Positions 9,544 through 21,155 of a stretch of DNA of 64,000 nucleotides are shown here, piece after piece (the stretch's first letter is position 1; each line of letters begins with the position of its first letter). The DNA lies in contig JAGVVL010000009.1 in NCBI GenBank assembly GCA_018287875.1, forward strand, positions 744,001-808,000, in the 5' to 3' direction. This DNA comes from Nigrospora sphaerica. Its lineage: Eukaryota > Ascomycota > Sordariomycetes > Amphisphaeriales > Apiosporaceae. Position numbers and translations under genes: made by a program. The notes below the pieces were generated by a model, which was not told the DNA's origin, searched no databases, and saw nothing but the letters and a program-made list of their open reading frames with translations.

Positions 9544-12500
9544 CAGCGCTAAGGATCCTACACTGGAACACGCAGAAAAGTAAGAAAGCACAGATCCCGG
9601 CAGTTGATGCTATCTCCGAAGAGTACGATATCCTAGCTATCCAAGAGCCCTGGAGAAACCCACATATGCCGACCACCTACTGCCCGAGATCCTCCCTGTA
9701 CTACCTTCTCTATGCCGCCGAGGGAGGCAGAGCTTGCATCTACATTAATAAGAAGTACCCCCTAGCGCAGTGGACTTTTAAGGCGCAGCCAGATAGGTGC
9801 AATATCACGATCCAGCTGCCAGATGGTCCTATAACAGTCATCTGCGTATACTCGCCTCCTCCTGGATCGATTAGCAGATCAGACCTGCCAGCTATCGAAG
9901 CCCTCCTTACTGGTCCCCAGCTAGGACGAACAGTCCTCGTAGGAGACTTTAACGTCCACCACCCCGTCTAGGGAGGATACAACGTCCGACCCCATAAGGC
10001 AGCCGACAAGCTGCTCCAGCTAGCAGAATCCTGGAGACTCCAGCTTATCACGCCCCCTGGAACACCGACATGGACTCGAAGAGGGTGCATGGACTCCACG
10101 ATCGACTTAGCGTGGGCCACGGACGATCTCCGAGCTGCCTACGACGGGTATGCCCCATATGCTGGATCCGATCACCTCCCGCAGGTAATACGCGTGGCTG
10201 GACCTCAAAACGACCCCCAGAATAAGCCACGGCGCAGCTGGAAAACAGCTGACTATAACCAAGCGAAGGCCGAGGCGACACACCTTCCGCAGCCAGGGCT
10301 ACTCGAGACACCGGAGGAAATCGACAGCTACACCGAGACGTTAACTAAGGAGCTAACTCGGATAGCCGACCTAGTTGCCCCCCTCCGCCACTCTAAGGGG
10401 AGAGGCAAGGCATGGTGGAACCATGAAACAAAAGAAGCTATAGAGGAAGAGAGACGAACCCAGCGAACATGGCTATCCGACAGGACAGACGCAGCCTGGC
10501 GAGCTCTTCGGCAAGTATCCCTTGCGAAAAAGAAAACGATCCGCACCGTAAAGACAGCGACCTGGAGAAACATGCTTCACGAGGCCTCTAGCCAGCCAGC
10601 TGGCGTCTGGAAAATCGCGAGATAGGCCAGAACCGAAGGAGCCGCACCGCCGCTACCTCCAGCCGTCCCCACGCTTCACACACCGCGAGGCGAAGCAACG
10701 AGCCATAAGGAGAAAACCGAGGCCTTCCAAGAGAGGTTTTACCCTCTCCCTAAGGCCATACATACCGGCTTCCGTACAACAAACCGGCTCGCAGCGCCTC
10801 TCGACATCGACGGCGAGGTGACAGCGGAGCAGGTCCAAGATGTCTTAAGTAAGGCAGGCCAGTGGAAAGCACCTGGACTAGACCAGCTTCCGAACGGATT
10901 CCTCAAGCGCTTAGGAAAGCCCCTCTTCCAGGCCTTAGCCTCCCTAGCGGAAGCATGCTGGCGTATGGGATACTATCCAACAGCGTTCCGCAAAGCAGTG
11001 ACCGTTATCCTCCGGAAACCAGGAAAACAGCCAAACGAGTACCACCAAGCTGGCGGATGGAGACCTATCGCGCTGCTTAACACCATGGGGAAGGTGATCG
11101 AGAGCCTGCTGGCGCAACGGCTAGCAAGCTTTGCGGAAGAAAACGGGCTGCTCCCGGACGAACAAATGGGGAACCGAAAGGGCCGCTCCACGGAAACGGC
11201 CTTACGGCTGCTAACGGACCTAGTCCGAACAGCCTGGAAGCATGGAGGCGCAGCAACCCTCCTATCGCTAGATATCTCAGGCGCTTTCGACTCCGTTGAC
11301 TATAGAAGGCTCCTTGCTAACTTACGCGCGTTATGGGTCCCTATATGGATTATTAACTGGATCCGAAGCTTCCTGTCCGACCGAACTACCACGCTATTTT
11401 TAGACGGCCAGGAATCGGACGAGATCTTAGTCCCAGCAGGCGTCCCGCAGGGCTCACCCCTATCGCCCATCCTCTTCTGCCTCTATACAGCCGGTCTCTA
11501 TAAAGCTCTCCGCGCCGTCTCAGGGATAGCCACTATAGCCTTCGTAGACGACACGAACCTCGTGGGATTCGGCTTAGACCCAGAGCAGACCTGCGAGCGG
11601 CTAGCAGCCGCTTATAGGGTCTGCAAAGAATGGGCAATCAGTCACGGCATGACCTTCGCAGTTAAAAAATACCACCTAGTCTATTTCTCCCGAAAACGAA
11701 AAGGTCCGGATATGAAGATAGCCTTAGAAGGCCACGAAATCGAACCAGAAGACTCCTGACGCGTCCTTGGCATCCAGGTGGATAGACGTCTCCGCTGGGA
11801 CGCCCATATCCAGTCGATATCGAAGAAGATGGCGACGCAGGTCTATGCTTTAGACCGGATAGCCGGCTCGACATGGGGCGCGTCTCTTCAGCGAGCCCGC
11901 CAAGTCTATATAGCCGTCGTACGGTCTACGATAGGCTATGGAGCTTCAGAGTGGCACCGCCAGGTCTCGAAAAATAGAGCCAAGGCACTCAACGACGTCC
12001 AGACAGAGTGCCTCCGCAAGGTCACAGGAGCTTTTAAAGCCACGGCTGCCGCAGTACTAGAAACGGAAGCTTACGTGTCCCCCTTAGACACGTGGCTCGA
12101 CAGAAGGGTGGCGGCATCGGAAGAGAGGCTCCAACAGCCGCGCATCGCGTCACTTATCCAAGCAAGTTGTGACAAGGCGGCCAGATGGATCCTAACAAGG
12201 CCGACTCGACGGCGCAGACTAAAAGGTCCGGAAGTCCCCGACCGCAAGAAGTGGCTAGACGAATGGCTAGCGGGAGACTCGGCGAGCAAGGCTGAGGAGA
12301 GAGATTAGCTCCAGAGATAGCAAAAAACGCAGCAAAATCGAACAGCACGAGCCCCGGCAGCAACTAAGATGCCGCCAGACAAGCACGTCCTTAAGCTCCA
12401 TAAGGGACTCCATAAGGCCGAGAGCTCCATCCTCGTCCAAGCGAGGACTGGCAAGATTGGGCTGCGAGACTTCCTTTTTAAGCGTAGGGTCCCAGGCTTT

Positions 12501-12728
12501 GACAGCCCCTGGTGCGACTGCGGTCAGGGCAGAGAGACCATCCGGCATATCCTCGTTTTCTGCCCACGGGAAAGAGAAAGACGAGAGCACCTCGTCCAAG
12601 CTCTAGGAGGACCGATAGACACGGACAGGATGCTCGACACCCCAGGAAAAGCAGGAATTATCGCGAGATGGCTACTCCGCTCGGGCAGGCTGGACATGTT
12701 CCAGCTTGCGAATCAACTCATGAGCTAG
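9540..12728 (+). pseudogene. LINE-D ORF2: endonuclease-reverse transcriptase with internal stops
   Basis: The span is 3,189 nt from ATG 9540 to TAG 12726-12728, the same length as in LINE-B and LINE-C. The N-terminal EEP endonuclease shows LRILHWNTQKSKKA, LAIQEPWRNPH, GDFNVHHPV and SDHLPQ. The reverse transcriptase shows GGWRPIALLNTMGKV, SLDISGAFDSVDY, GVPQGSPLSPILF and the catalytic FVDDTNLVGFG. No RNase H domain was recognised. The C-terminus has the WCDCGQGRETIRHILVFC cysteine/histidine motif typical of fungal LINEs. Stops at about 9968 (TAG), 10623 (TAG), 11757 (TGA) and near 12306 break the frame, and most fit TGG-to-TAG type changes. All four copies share the terminal TAG, so it is likely the true stop. 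Confidence 0.88.
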
Positions 12729-12920
12729 GAAGCGGGCACGCTGAGCCCGATCTCGGTAAGGCAGGTCAAAGAGCAGATAGAAGCGGTACGACGCAGCGGA
12801 ACCTAGGTTTTTCACCCGGCCGGACGTTAGCCCGGAACGGTTTTCCTAGGCTAAGATGCGCAGGGGGTCCTCATGGCCTAGATAGGTCGCTAGGTGTAAG
12901 AATAATAAATAAATAAATAA

Positions 12921-12976
12921 GCTCATAAGCTCATAAGCTCATAAGCTCATAAGCTCATAAGCTCATAAGCTCATAA
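12921..12976. repeat. Tandem octamer array, seven units of GCTCATAA (right of LINE-D)
   Basis: Identical in unit and number to 7361-7416, directly after the LINE-D tail. Interpreted as the second copy of a repeat-containing target site. Confidence 0.9.
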
Positions 12977-13615
12977 GAAAAGGTAGAAAAAGGTTGTTGA
13001 TGCGGTCTACCACAGCTTCTTTCGAGGTGAAGGCTGCGCGATGTCTGCAAATTGGCCGAGTCTTGGGGGGACCCTGGCCCGAGCGGGTAGCAAGACCCCC
13101 GCACTAGGGCCGCGCTCACTACTCGATTCATCCTACTTGCAGCGAGAAAAGTCTCTGTTGATCACTGCATGTGGTCGAGCGAGTCCGTCTTTTGGTTCGG
13201 TGGGCGAGATCTGCTGGTGGGGCCGTCGGAGTTGAAGACTTGGACTATTCACTTTGGTAGCGACTGGTTCGAACGACATGGTACCTTATATGGACACTGA
13301 ACTTTCACGTGTTTGTGCAGGTCTCGCCTCCTAGGGACGATTTTCATCCGGTTTGGGTGGTAGCATTGTCTCAGCTAACTTTCGTCGACCATCTCTAGGC
13401 TGGATGACTCGCAGGATGTAGGGTCACCGGCAGCGGCTTTCTTGGGGGGGGAACGGCGGAACGACCCGCTGTCACACAGCATGAGAGGAAGCCAGGGCAG
13501 CTGTGGCTGGGCAATCCGCGGGCACCACTCTATACCTCCACTTTGGCAGCTGGTGTTTCTTTTTTTGGTGTCAACAGCGAGGGTGAGTTGTATACCCCAA
13601 AAATCTCGTCACCCT
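12977..13615. other. Intergenic region, no gene recognised
   Basis: Mixed-composition sequence with a G-rich run near 13442-13450. No coding motif or known repeat was seen. Confidence 0.5.
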
Positions 13616-13627
13616 TAGTGTGGAGAT

Positions 13628-13716
13628 ACGGACGTTAGCCCGGAACGGTTTTCCTAGGCTAAGATGCGTAGGGGGTCCCCATGGCCTAAATAGGTCGCTA
13701 GGTGTAAGAATAATAA
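13628..13716 (+). mobile_element. 89-bp 5'-truncated LINE tail with 12-bp target duplication
   Basis: Matches the last ~85 bases of LINE-D (the segment from CGGACGTTAGCCCGG to GGTGTAAGAATAATAA). It is flanked by perfect TAGTGTGGAGAT repeats at 13616-13627 and 13717-13728. This is an extreme 5' truncation from target-primed reverse transcription. Confidence 0.93.
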
Positions 13717-13728
13717 TAGTGTGGAGAT

Positions 13729-14231
13729 TGAGGTGATCCAGGAAGCGCTACGACAAGGGCTTTAGGGTTTCGGGAGGGTCTCATTCGCGCCGCCAAGCCC
13801 CAATCGGCATTCCGGGATCGCCAGCCGCGCGCATATGTCGTGGCAAGTGTCCATGGCGACAGGGCGCCAGTGGTCCCACGAAGATGCCCACGGCGGCTAC
13901 ACACTTAGCCGACGAAACGCTGGCCATTCAATGGATGCAGGAATGTAAGCGAATACTTCCTACAGATATGTATAAGGCACCGGGCCTTGGCCGTTGGTTA
14001 CAGAAAGGACCATCGCACTGAGCCCACACCGAGGCGGGGACCCGACAGGGGTACCCAGTCACGGTCGCGCGCTGGGGGGCTTTTTCCCGCCCTGCTCGTC
14101 GTTCGTTTACATAGGCCTTCGCCCACCACCGTCTCGCTCGCTCGTCCGTCCGTCCGTCCGCGCTGCCTGGCCAGGTGTGAAGGAAAGGACTGTCTATTCG
14201 CCACTGGTGCAAATCTCGCACGCCCGCCGCC
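13729..14231. other. Upstream region of the aspartic-protease-like gene
   Basis: No gene was recognised. A CT-rich run near 14130-14160 (repeated TCCG) could be part of the promoter or leader of the gene starting at 14232. Confidence 0.45.
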
Positions 14232-16051
14232 ATGGCTTTCCGGAAACTCTGCATTCTCAGCCTTGGGGCCTGGGCTGCCAGTACGACAGGAGCGTCACAG
14301 CCCGTGGTCTTCCCCCTCGAGGACGTTCAGGTGGTGCCCGGCATATCGCAGTCGCTGATGAAAGGCATCCGCGCCGAGATCGGGACGCCGCCGCAGAGCG
14401 TCGTGCTTCTACCGTGGGCGTAAGCAGTGCCCGCCCCCCAAACTCAGGCTTACACGGGCTCCTGACTAACACACGCGATGCACGCAACGTAGTCACGTTA
14501 ACAACACCTGGTTATACGACGGCACACCGACTTACTGCGACGACAAGGTCGTCTGGAACGACCTCATCTGCCGCGTCCGGCGCGGCGGCTTCTTCGTCGA
14601 GACTGACTCAACGTCGTACACACGCGCCGCCAGCATCTCGGCCGTGGGTGCGCCGATCGAGTTCGCCGTCGAGCTGGGCGACACAGGCGAGCCGACCAAC
14701 AGCAACCTGCCCAAGTTAGCGTCCAGCGGAGAGGCCGGCACCGACTCGGTGGCGCTGGCTGGCGCGGCGAGCATTGAGGGGTTCCCCGTCGGCACCCCTC
14801 GCTTTGCCTGGGACGTCGGCCTGTCGATGCTGCACCCGCTCGGCCTGGGCCGCAACTCGACGTACCTCAACGCGCTGCGCCGAACCGGCGCCATCGCCAG
14901 CCGCACCTGGGCCGTCTTTTGGGGCCGCATGTGGGTTGACGACGGCGCCGTTGACGGCCACGTCGTGCTCGGCGGCTACGACCGACGCAAGACGACGGGG
15001 CCGAACCACACGTTCCCGCTCGATTTCAGCGCCGCAACAGGTTGCGGCACGGGGCTGTCGATCAACGTCGCCGACATCAAGCTGAATTTCAAGAATGGCG
15101 AGGACAAGAGCCTGCTGCCGGCCGGCCACACGCTCAACGCCTGCATCGAGCCGCACAACCCAGTGCTGCTCGTCGGCCCGAGCTGGCTATACGAAAACTA
15201 CGAGAAGGCCACCAACCTGACCAAGATAGACATCGCATATGGGTTGCACCGGCCGGGAGCTATCTTTCCCAAAAGCAAATAGTAAGTTACGCTGCCTCCC
15301 GCCGTGCCCGTCACCCTGCTCACCGCTGCCCAGTTTCGACGGTGACATCACGTTCGAGCTCAAGTCGGGTCTAAATATCCGCGTGGCCAATGACCAGTAC
15401 ACGCTGCCGCACATCGACATCGACCGGAACGGGTCGCGCGTCTATGACGGCAGCACGCGCGAAGTCATGTTTGACTGTTTCCATAACTTCTCGCCCATGC
15501 TGGGCCGCATCTTCCTGACGGCCGCCTATCTACTAGTCGACCACGATGCAGGCACCTTTACGCTGTGGGAGGCAAGCGCAACCAACGAGACGGACCTGGT
15601 CGAAATCAAGCGGGCAGGGGCCGCCGCCGGCCTCGCCGGAAACGGCGGCTCCACCGTGTCGTCTCCTGACGGGTCCGTGTCGTCTCCCGGCGGGTCTGTT
15701 TCGTCTCCCGACGGGCCCGCGTCGGATGGTGTTCCAGCCGGCACGATAGCCGGTGTCGTAGTCGGCACACTGGCCGGGCTCGCTATCCTGGCGGCTGCGC
15801 TCTGGTGGTGGCTCCGGCGGCGCAAGAGCGCGAGACGGCAAGCTGCACAGTTCTTTTCTCCTGATGAGGCTGGGAAGCCCGAGCTGCCTGCGCCGTACTC
15901 GCTGGGCTCACATCAGCCGCCATCATACGGGGAGAAGTGGCGGCACGAGATAGGCAGCACGCAAATAGTCGCCGAGGTCCCAGACTCGCGCCATCTAGCG
16001 CACGAAGCACCAGGTAACTTTATACAGGGCCAGCGTTATGAGTTGGGATAG
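14232..16051 (+). CDS. Membrane-anchored pepsin-fold (A1-like) protein without recognisable catalytic Asp motifs
   Basis: Reconstructed as join(14232..14419, 14493..15281, 15334..16051): 564 residues. Introns have GTAAGC/GTAAGT donors and TAG/CAG acceptors, and intron 1 has a CTAAC branch site. The signal peptide is about MAFRKLCILSLGAWAASTTGA. RAEIGTPPQSVVLLPWA resembles the N-terminal strand of pepsin-like proteases (xxIGTPPQ), but the DTGS motif that should follow is absent (WAHVNNTWLYDG), and no second DTG is seen in the C-terminal half. HVVLGGYDRR and MLGRIFLTAAYLLVD fit the pepsin fold. Three 7-residue SSPDGSV-type repeats lead to a transmembrane helix (AGVVVGTLAGLAILAAALWW) and a basic, polar cytoplasmic tail of ~75 residues. 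Probably a cell-surface non-enzymatic relative; a sensing or adhesive role is only inference. Confidence 0.82.
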
Positions 16052-16794
16052 CTGGCGGGTCCGCGTATTTTATTTACGCTGAAAAGTTGGTAGAAGAGTA
16101 ACATAGATGTACCTAATATTACGCAAAGATTGAAAATAGATACTATAAGTTCCTAAATCCAGCACTTCTATTCTCAAATTATTTCACAGTACCTAATGCC
16201 TACCGGTTTGCTTACGAGATAGCGAACTCTGCCGACCATCTGATTGAGCCCAGTCAGGCCAAGGTCGCCGTTCCCAACCCGGTGAAACGTTCTACGACGC
16301 CGCGGCATCGCCAGGGTGTAGCAGGAAACTAATTCTATGAAGTCGACATGATTGAACACATTATAATGGCTAAAACCACCTGCAAGTAAATAGTTGCTAG
16401 GAGAGGATTGCTGACTTATGCGAGCAAAGCGGGAAGCAAAAAGAGTACAGCGACAAAGAATAAAAACATACAACACCGAGGATTCCCAGGTCGTCACCGA
16501 CCCTAGTACTAATTCGGCGCTTTCCAGCTTATCTATGGGAGAGCGGACGGGATCCCGAGTTTTCTGGAAGCTATGGTCGTATGTATCGGTGTGCAGTGTT
16601 ATAGCATATTATATACTTGACAAAACCAAACTCCATAGTGGCTCTAACCTTTGCTCCAATACACATGCATTGAATAACTGATGGATAACCTTAGATGAAG
16701 CAAATAACCTATACTAAGAACAAATTAGGTATAGAAAAGCTGATAGGACTGGGTATTAGCAAACTTAACTGGCAGCACCTCTCTAAGTATGACT
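16052..16794. other. AT-rich intergenic region
   Basis: 3' flank of the A1-like gene and target region of LINE-A. A short lysine/arginine-rich frame at 16418-16681 has no supporting motif. No gene is called. Confidence 0.5.
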
Positions 16795-16808
16795 ACCTCC
16801 CACCTATT
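16795..16808. repeat. Left target-site duplication of LINE-A
   Basis: ACCTCCCACCTATT here matches ACCTCCGACCTATT at 34725-34738 (13 of 14). The two are almost 18 kb apart and bracket the whole nested stack. Confidence 0.85.
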
Positions 16809-19278
16809 ATTATTATTCTTACACCTAGCGACCTATTTAGGCCATGAGGACCCCCTACGCATCTTAGCCTAGGAAAACCGTTCCGGGCTAACGTCCGGCC
16901 GGGTGAAAAACCTAGGTTCCGCTGCGTCGTACCGCTTTTATCTGCTCTTTGACCTGCCATACCGAGATCGGGCTCAGCGCGCCCGCTTCCTAGCTGATAA
17001 GTTGATTCGCTAGCTGGAACATACCCAGCCTTCCGGAGCGGAGTAGCCATCTCGCGATAATTCCTGCTTTTCCTGGGGTGTCGAGCATCCTGCCCGTGTC
17101 TACCGGTCCTCCTAGAGCTTGGATGAGATGCTCTCGTCTTTCTCTTTCCCGTGGGCAGAAAACGAGGATATGCCGGACGGTCTCCCTGCCCTGACTGTAA
17201 ACGCACTAGGGGCTGTCGAAGCCTGGGACCCTACGCTTAAAAAGGAAGTCTCGCAGCCCAATCTTGCCGGTCCTCGCTTAAACGAGGATAGAGCTCTCCG
17301 CCTTATAGAGTCCCTTATGGAGCTTGAGGACGTGCTTATTTAACGGCATTTTAGTTGCTGCCGGGGTTTATACTGTTCGATATTATTACGCTTGTTGCTA
17401 TCTTTAAAACCAGTCTCTCTCCTTAGCTTTATATGCTAAGTCTCCAGCTAGCTATTCGTTTAGCCACCTCTTACAATTGGGAGCGTCGGGGCCTTTCGGT
17501 CTGCGCCGGCGAGTCGGTCTTATTAGGATCCATTTAGCTACGCTATCGTATCTTGCTTGGATAAGTGATGCGATACGCAGCTGTTAGAGCCTCTCTTCCG
17601 ATGCCGCCACCCTTCTATTAAGCCACGTGTCTAAAGGGGACACATAAGCTTCCGTTTTTAGTATTGCGGTGGCCGTGGCTTTAAAAGCTCCTGTAACCTT
17701 TCGGAGGCACTCTATTTGGACGTCGTTAAGTGCCTTGGCTTTATTTTTCGAGATTTAGCGGTGCTACTCTAAAGCTCTATAGCCTATCGCAGACTGTACG
17801 ACAGCTATATAGACTTAGCGGGCTCGCTGGAGAGACGTGCCCTATATCGAGCCGGCTATACAGTCTAGGGTATAGACCTACGTCGCTATCTTCTTCGATA
17901 TCGACTAGATATGGACGTCTTAGCGGAGACGTTTATCCACCTAGATACTAATGACGCGGCAGGAGTCTTCTGGTTCGATTTTGTGACCTTTTAAGGCTAT
18001 CTTCGTGTCCGGACCTTTCCGTCTTCGAGAAAAGTAGACTAGGTGATATTTCTATACTGCGAAGGTCATACCGTAGCTGACTGCCTATTCCTTACAGATC
18101 TTATAAGCGGCTTCCAGCTGCTCGCAGGTTTACTCGGGGTTTAAACCGAAGCCTACAAGGTTCGTGTTGTCTACGAAGGATATAATAGCTATCCCTAGTA
18201 TAGCGCGGAGAGCCTTATAGAGACCGGCTATATAGAGGCAAAAGAGGATAGGCGATAAAGGTAAGCCCTATAAGACGCTTACCGGGACTGGGATCTCGTC
18301 CGATTCCTGGCTATCGAAGAATAGCATAGTAGACCGGTTAAATAAGAAGCTTTGGATTTAGTTAATAATCTATATAGGGACCCTTAGCGCTCGTAGGTTA
18401 GTAAGGAGCCTTCTATAGTCGATAGAGTCGAAAGCGCCTAAGATATCTAGTGATAGAAGGATTGCTGCACCTTTATATTTCTAGGCTGTGCGGACTAGGT
18501 CCGTTAGCAACCGCAAGGCCGTTTCCGTAAAGCGGCCTTTCTAGTTGCCTATCTGTTTATCCGGGAGTAGTCCATTCTCTTCGGCAAAGCTAGCTAGCCG
18601 TTACGTTAATAAGCTCTCGATCGCTTTCCCTATAGTATTAGGCAGCGCGATAGGTCTTTATCCGCCGGCTTAGTGGTACTCGTTTAGCTATTTTCCTGGC
18701 TTCCGGAGGATAACGGTAACTGCTTTACGGAACGCTCTTAGATAGTATCCTATATACCAGCATGCTTCCGCTAGGGAGGCCAAGGCCTAGAAGAGGGGCT
18801 TTCCTTAACGTTTAAGGAATCCGTTCGGAAGCTGGTCTAGTCTAGGTGCCTTCCACTAGCCTGCCTTGGTAAGGACGTCTTAGACTTGTTCTGCTGTCAC
18901 CTTACCGTCTATATCGAGAGGTGCTGCAAGCCGGTTTATTATTCGGACGCCGGTATATATAGCTTTAGGGAGAGGGTAAAACCTCTCTCGGAAGGCTTCT
19001 GTTTTCTCCTTATAGGTCGTTGTTTGCCTCGCGGTGTATAGAGCGTAGGGACAGCTGGAGGTAGCAGCAGCGCGACTCCTTCGGTTCTAGCCTATCTCGC
19101 GATGTTCTAAACGCCAGCTGGCTGGCTAGAGGCCTTGTGGAGTATGCCTCTCCAGCTCGCTGTCTTTGTAGTGCGGATCGTTTTCTTTTTCGTAAGGGAT
19201 GCTTGCCGAAGGGCTCGCCAGGCTACGTCCGTCCTATCGGATAGCTATGCTCGCTAGGCTCGTTTCTCCTCCTCTATA

Positions 19279-21155
19279 ACGTGGATGTCATACGAGTGGG
19301 CCAGTTATACGAGTGGGCCACTTCTAAGCACCTTCACGACAAATCAATCAATTACTTAACCACAACGCCTTAAATTAATTCAAACTAATCGGAATCCGAC
19401 TCTCCAGATGTTTCTACGTCTATTTTACATGTTCGCGCATTATGCCCAGCCGTTCCGCAGATGCCACACCGCTGAGCGCGCGGTTCTGTCCTCGTCGCCC
19501 AACCACTCCTTATACACGTTTCCTCTCTTAACTGTGTATCGATGTCCTTTTGATCTAAAAGATCTTGAGCCTCGCCAATCTCGAGTGTTCCTCCTTGCTA
19601 TAGACGCGTCTTTTTCGCTCTCCGACGTTTTGCAAGGCTGGAATTCGCCTCTCGAAGGGTCTTATTCTCTGCCTGGAGAAAAGCGACCTCGTGTATTATC
19701 GCTATTGCACCCTTAGCAAACTGGTCCACTGCCGATAAAATCGGTGTTGGAGAGCTTCCTTAGTGACAGCGGACTCGATTCTTAATAAAATCAGTCTGCG
19801 AAGTCGCCTTAATCGGGTTATGTGGCGTCTAAGAGGCCCATGGGATACTCGCGGCCGGAAGGCTTCTAATAGGCGAAGGTGTCGATAACTTCACATCCAG
19901 CTTTGCGAGCACTCTATCTGGGTCTAGAGGGACTAAACCGGCTCCGGCAAATCCAGCTTTGATGTTATTAAATATGAAAACCTTTAAAAAGGCTGCTTAA
20001 AAGGCGATTAAAAACTCGGCCTTAGTAATATAGTTAACGAGTGACTTTATAAACCCTTCGATTTCGTAACTGTACGCCCACTTTAATGGGCTGAAACACC
20101 CCACGTTAAGTAGCTGGAGTAGATACGACGAGTGCGGAGGTATAGAGACCGTCACGATGTTCTTCTCTTTACAAAAAGCCTGGAATTCGGCCGAAACGTG
20201 GCTTTCGTGCCTATCAATTACTAATAGACGATATCGGCTTATTACACGCGACGAGGTGTGTTTATCGAAATGCCGAATCCAGTCCAAGCCGGTCTCATTA
20301 TCTGTCCATCCATTCTGGGTCGGTTTGATTACCCAATCGCGCGGGAGAGTGCTGTCGGCGTACCAATTAGCGAGGTGGTAGGCGCCTTTTACCACGATGA
20401 ACGGCGGGACACACCAGCTATCGGAACAGACGCCCTGGATCACGGTAACCCATTCCCGATTACCAGGCTGGACCTTTTTTCGCTTTCCGCTCTGATCGGC
20501 GCCGGTTACGACTATCGAGGACGTGATTTGGCCTATTATAAAGCCGGTCTTGTCGAAGTTGTAGATATCCTCGTCCTGGATGCCGTACTTGGCCTTCAGG
20601 TTCGCGAAAAGCACGAACTAGCCCGCGATTTTTTCAGGATCTTCGCAGAGGGCCCTATGATAGTCGTATGCACACGAAAAACGCGTCCGGAGATCTCGTT
20701 GTCGCTTAACGAAGTTCGCGGCCTAACGCGTCCCGACACGTGACGCGTCGCGCGACGCGGTAATAACATTCGCCATATCTTCCACATCGTGCAACCGCGG
20801 CGCAAATCCTCGTGAATCTAGGTCGAGGATGTATCGGACAAGCGTCTTCTCTTCTAATTCAGTAAGACGAGTATTGTTGGCGTGTATATCGCGTCTAGCG
20901 TGTTTTCCGTTCATTCTGCGTTGGAGGGTAGTTCGCGAGATGTTATAGATAGCCGCCGCTTATCGGCAGCTAAGTTTAGGGTTCTTCTTAATCGCCTGGA
21001 TCGCTAGAATGATTCTAGACTCGCTAGAAGATTGTTCCATAACTATTGGTTGAGTTAAAGGCAATTGAAGTTGGAAGAGTTGAAATTAGTGGAAAGTGGC
21101 CCACTCGTATGACTGGCCCACTCGTATGACTGGCCCACTCGTATGACATCCACGT
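19279..21155 (-). mobile_element. Pogo/Fot1-type DNA transposon copy 2 (pogo-2), inserted in LINE-A ORF2
   Basis: 1,877 bp. It starts ACGTGGATGTCATACGAGTG and ends GTATGACATCCACGT, flanked by TA at 19277-19278 and 21156-21157. Both flanks are LINE-A ORF2 sequence that is continuous in LINE-B, -C and -D. The left end has two and the right end three direct copies of a 17-bp unit (around CATACGAGTGGGCCA). Confidence 0.92.
19335..21040 (-). pseudogene. Pogo-2 transposase, partly readable
   Basis: The minus-strand ATG at 21040 begins MEQSSSESRIILAIQA. An early TAA (Gln position) interrupts the N-terminal HTH, which continues as TRLTELEEKTLVRYILDLDS. A 205-codon open stretch at 19997-20614 holds the DDE core: YNFDKTGF (first Asp), LLVIDRHESHVS (second Asp) and LLQLLNVGCFSPLKWAY, where the third catalytic Asp is Asn (codon at 20105-20107). 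The C-terminal CCHC knuckle RCGICGTAGHNARTC is intact at about 19420-19470. Catalysis should be lost through the Asp-to-Asn change even where the frame is open. Confidence 0.82.

Larger units (their letters stand above)
7417..12920 (+). mobile_element. Non-LTR retrotransposon LINE-D, Tad1/I-like, near full length
   Basis: About 5.5 kb on the plus strand, bounded by two identical 56-bp GCTCATAA arrays. Order: a 5' region without counterpart in the other copies (7417-~8550), a gag-like ORF1 with CCHC knuckles, and ORF2 with apurinic-type endonuclease, reverse transcriptase and a terminal CCHC motif. The 3' end is GGTGTAAGAATAATAAATAA, an (AAT/AAAT)-type tail. ORF2 is interrupted by only a handful of TAG/TGA stops, so RIP is milder than in LINE-A. 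The 3' two thirds match LINE-A, -B and -C. Confidence 0.88.

Noticed and set aside
16418..16681. Short Lys/Arg-rich frame in the AT-rich intergenic region
   Set aside because: No domain, no splice pattern, no leader; expected by chance.
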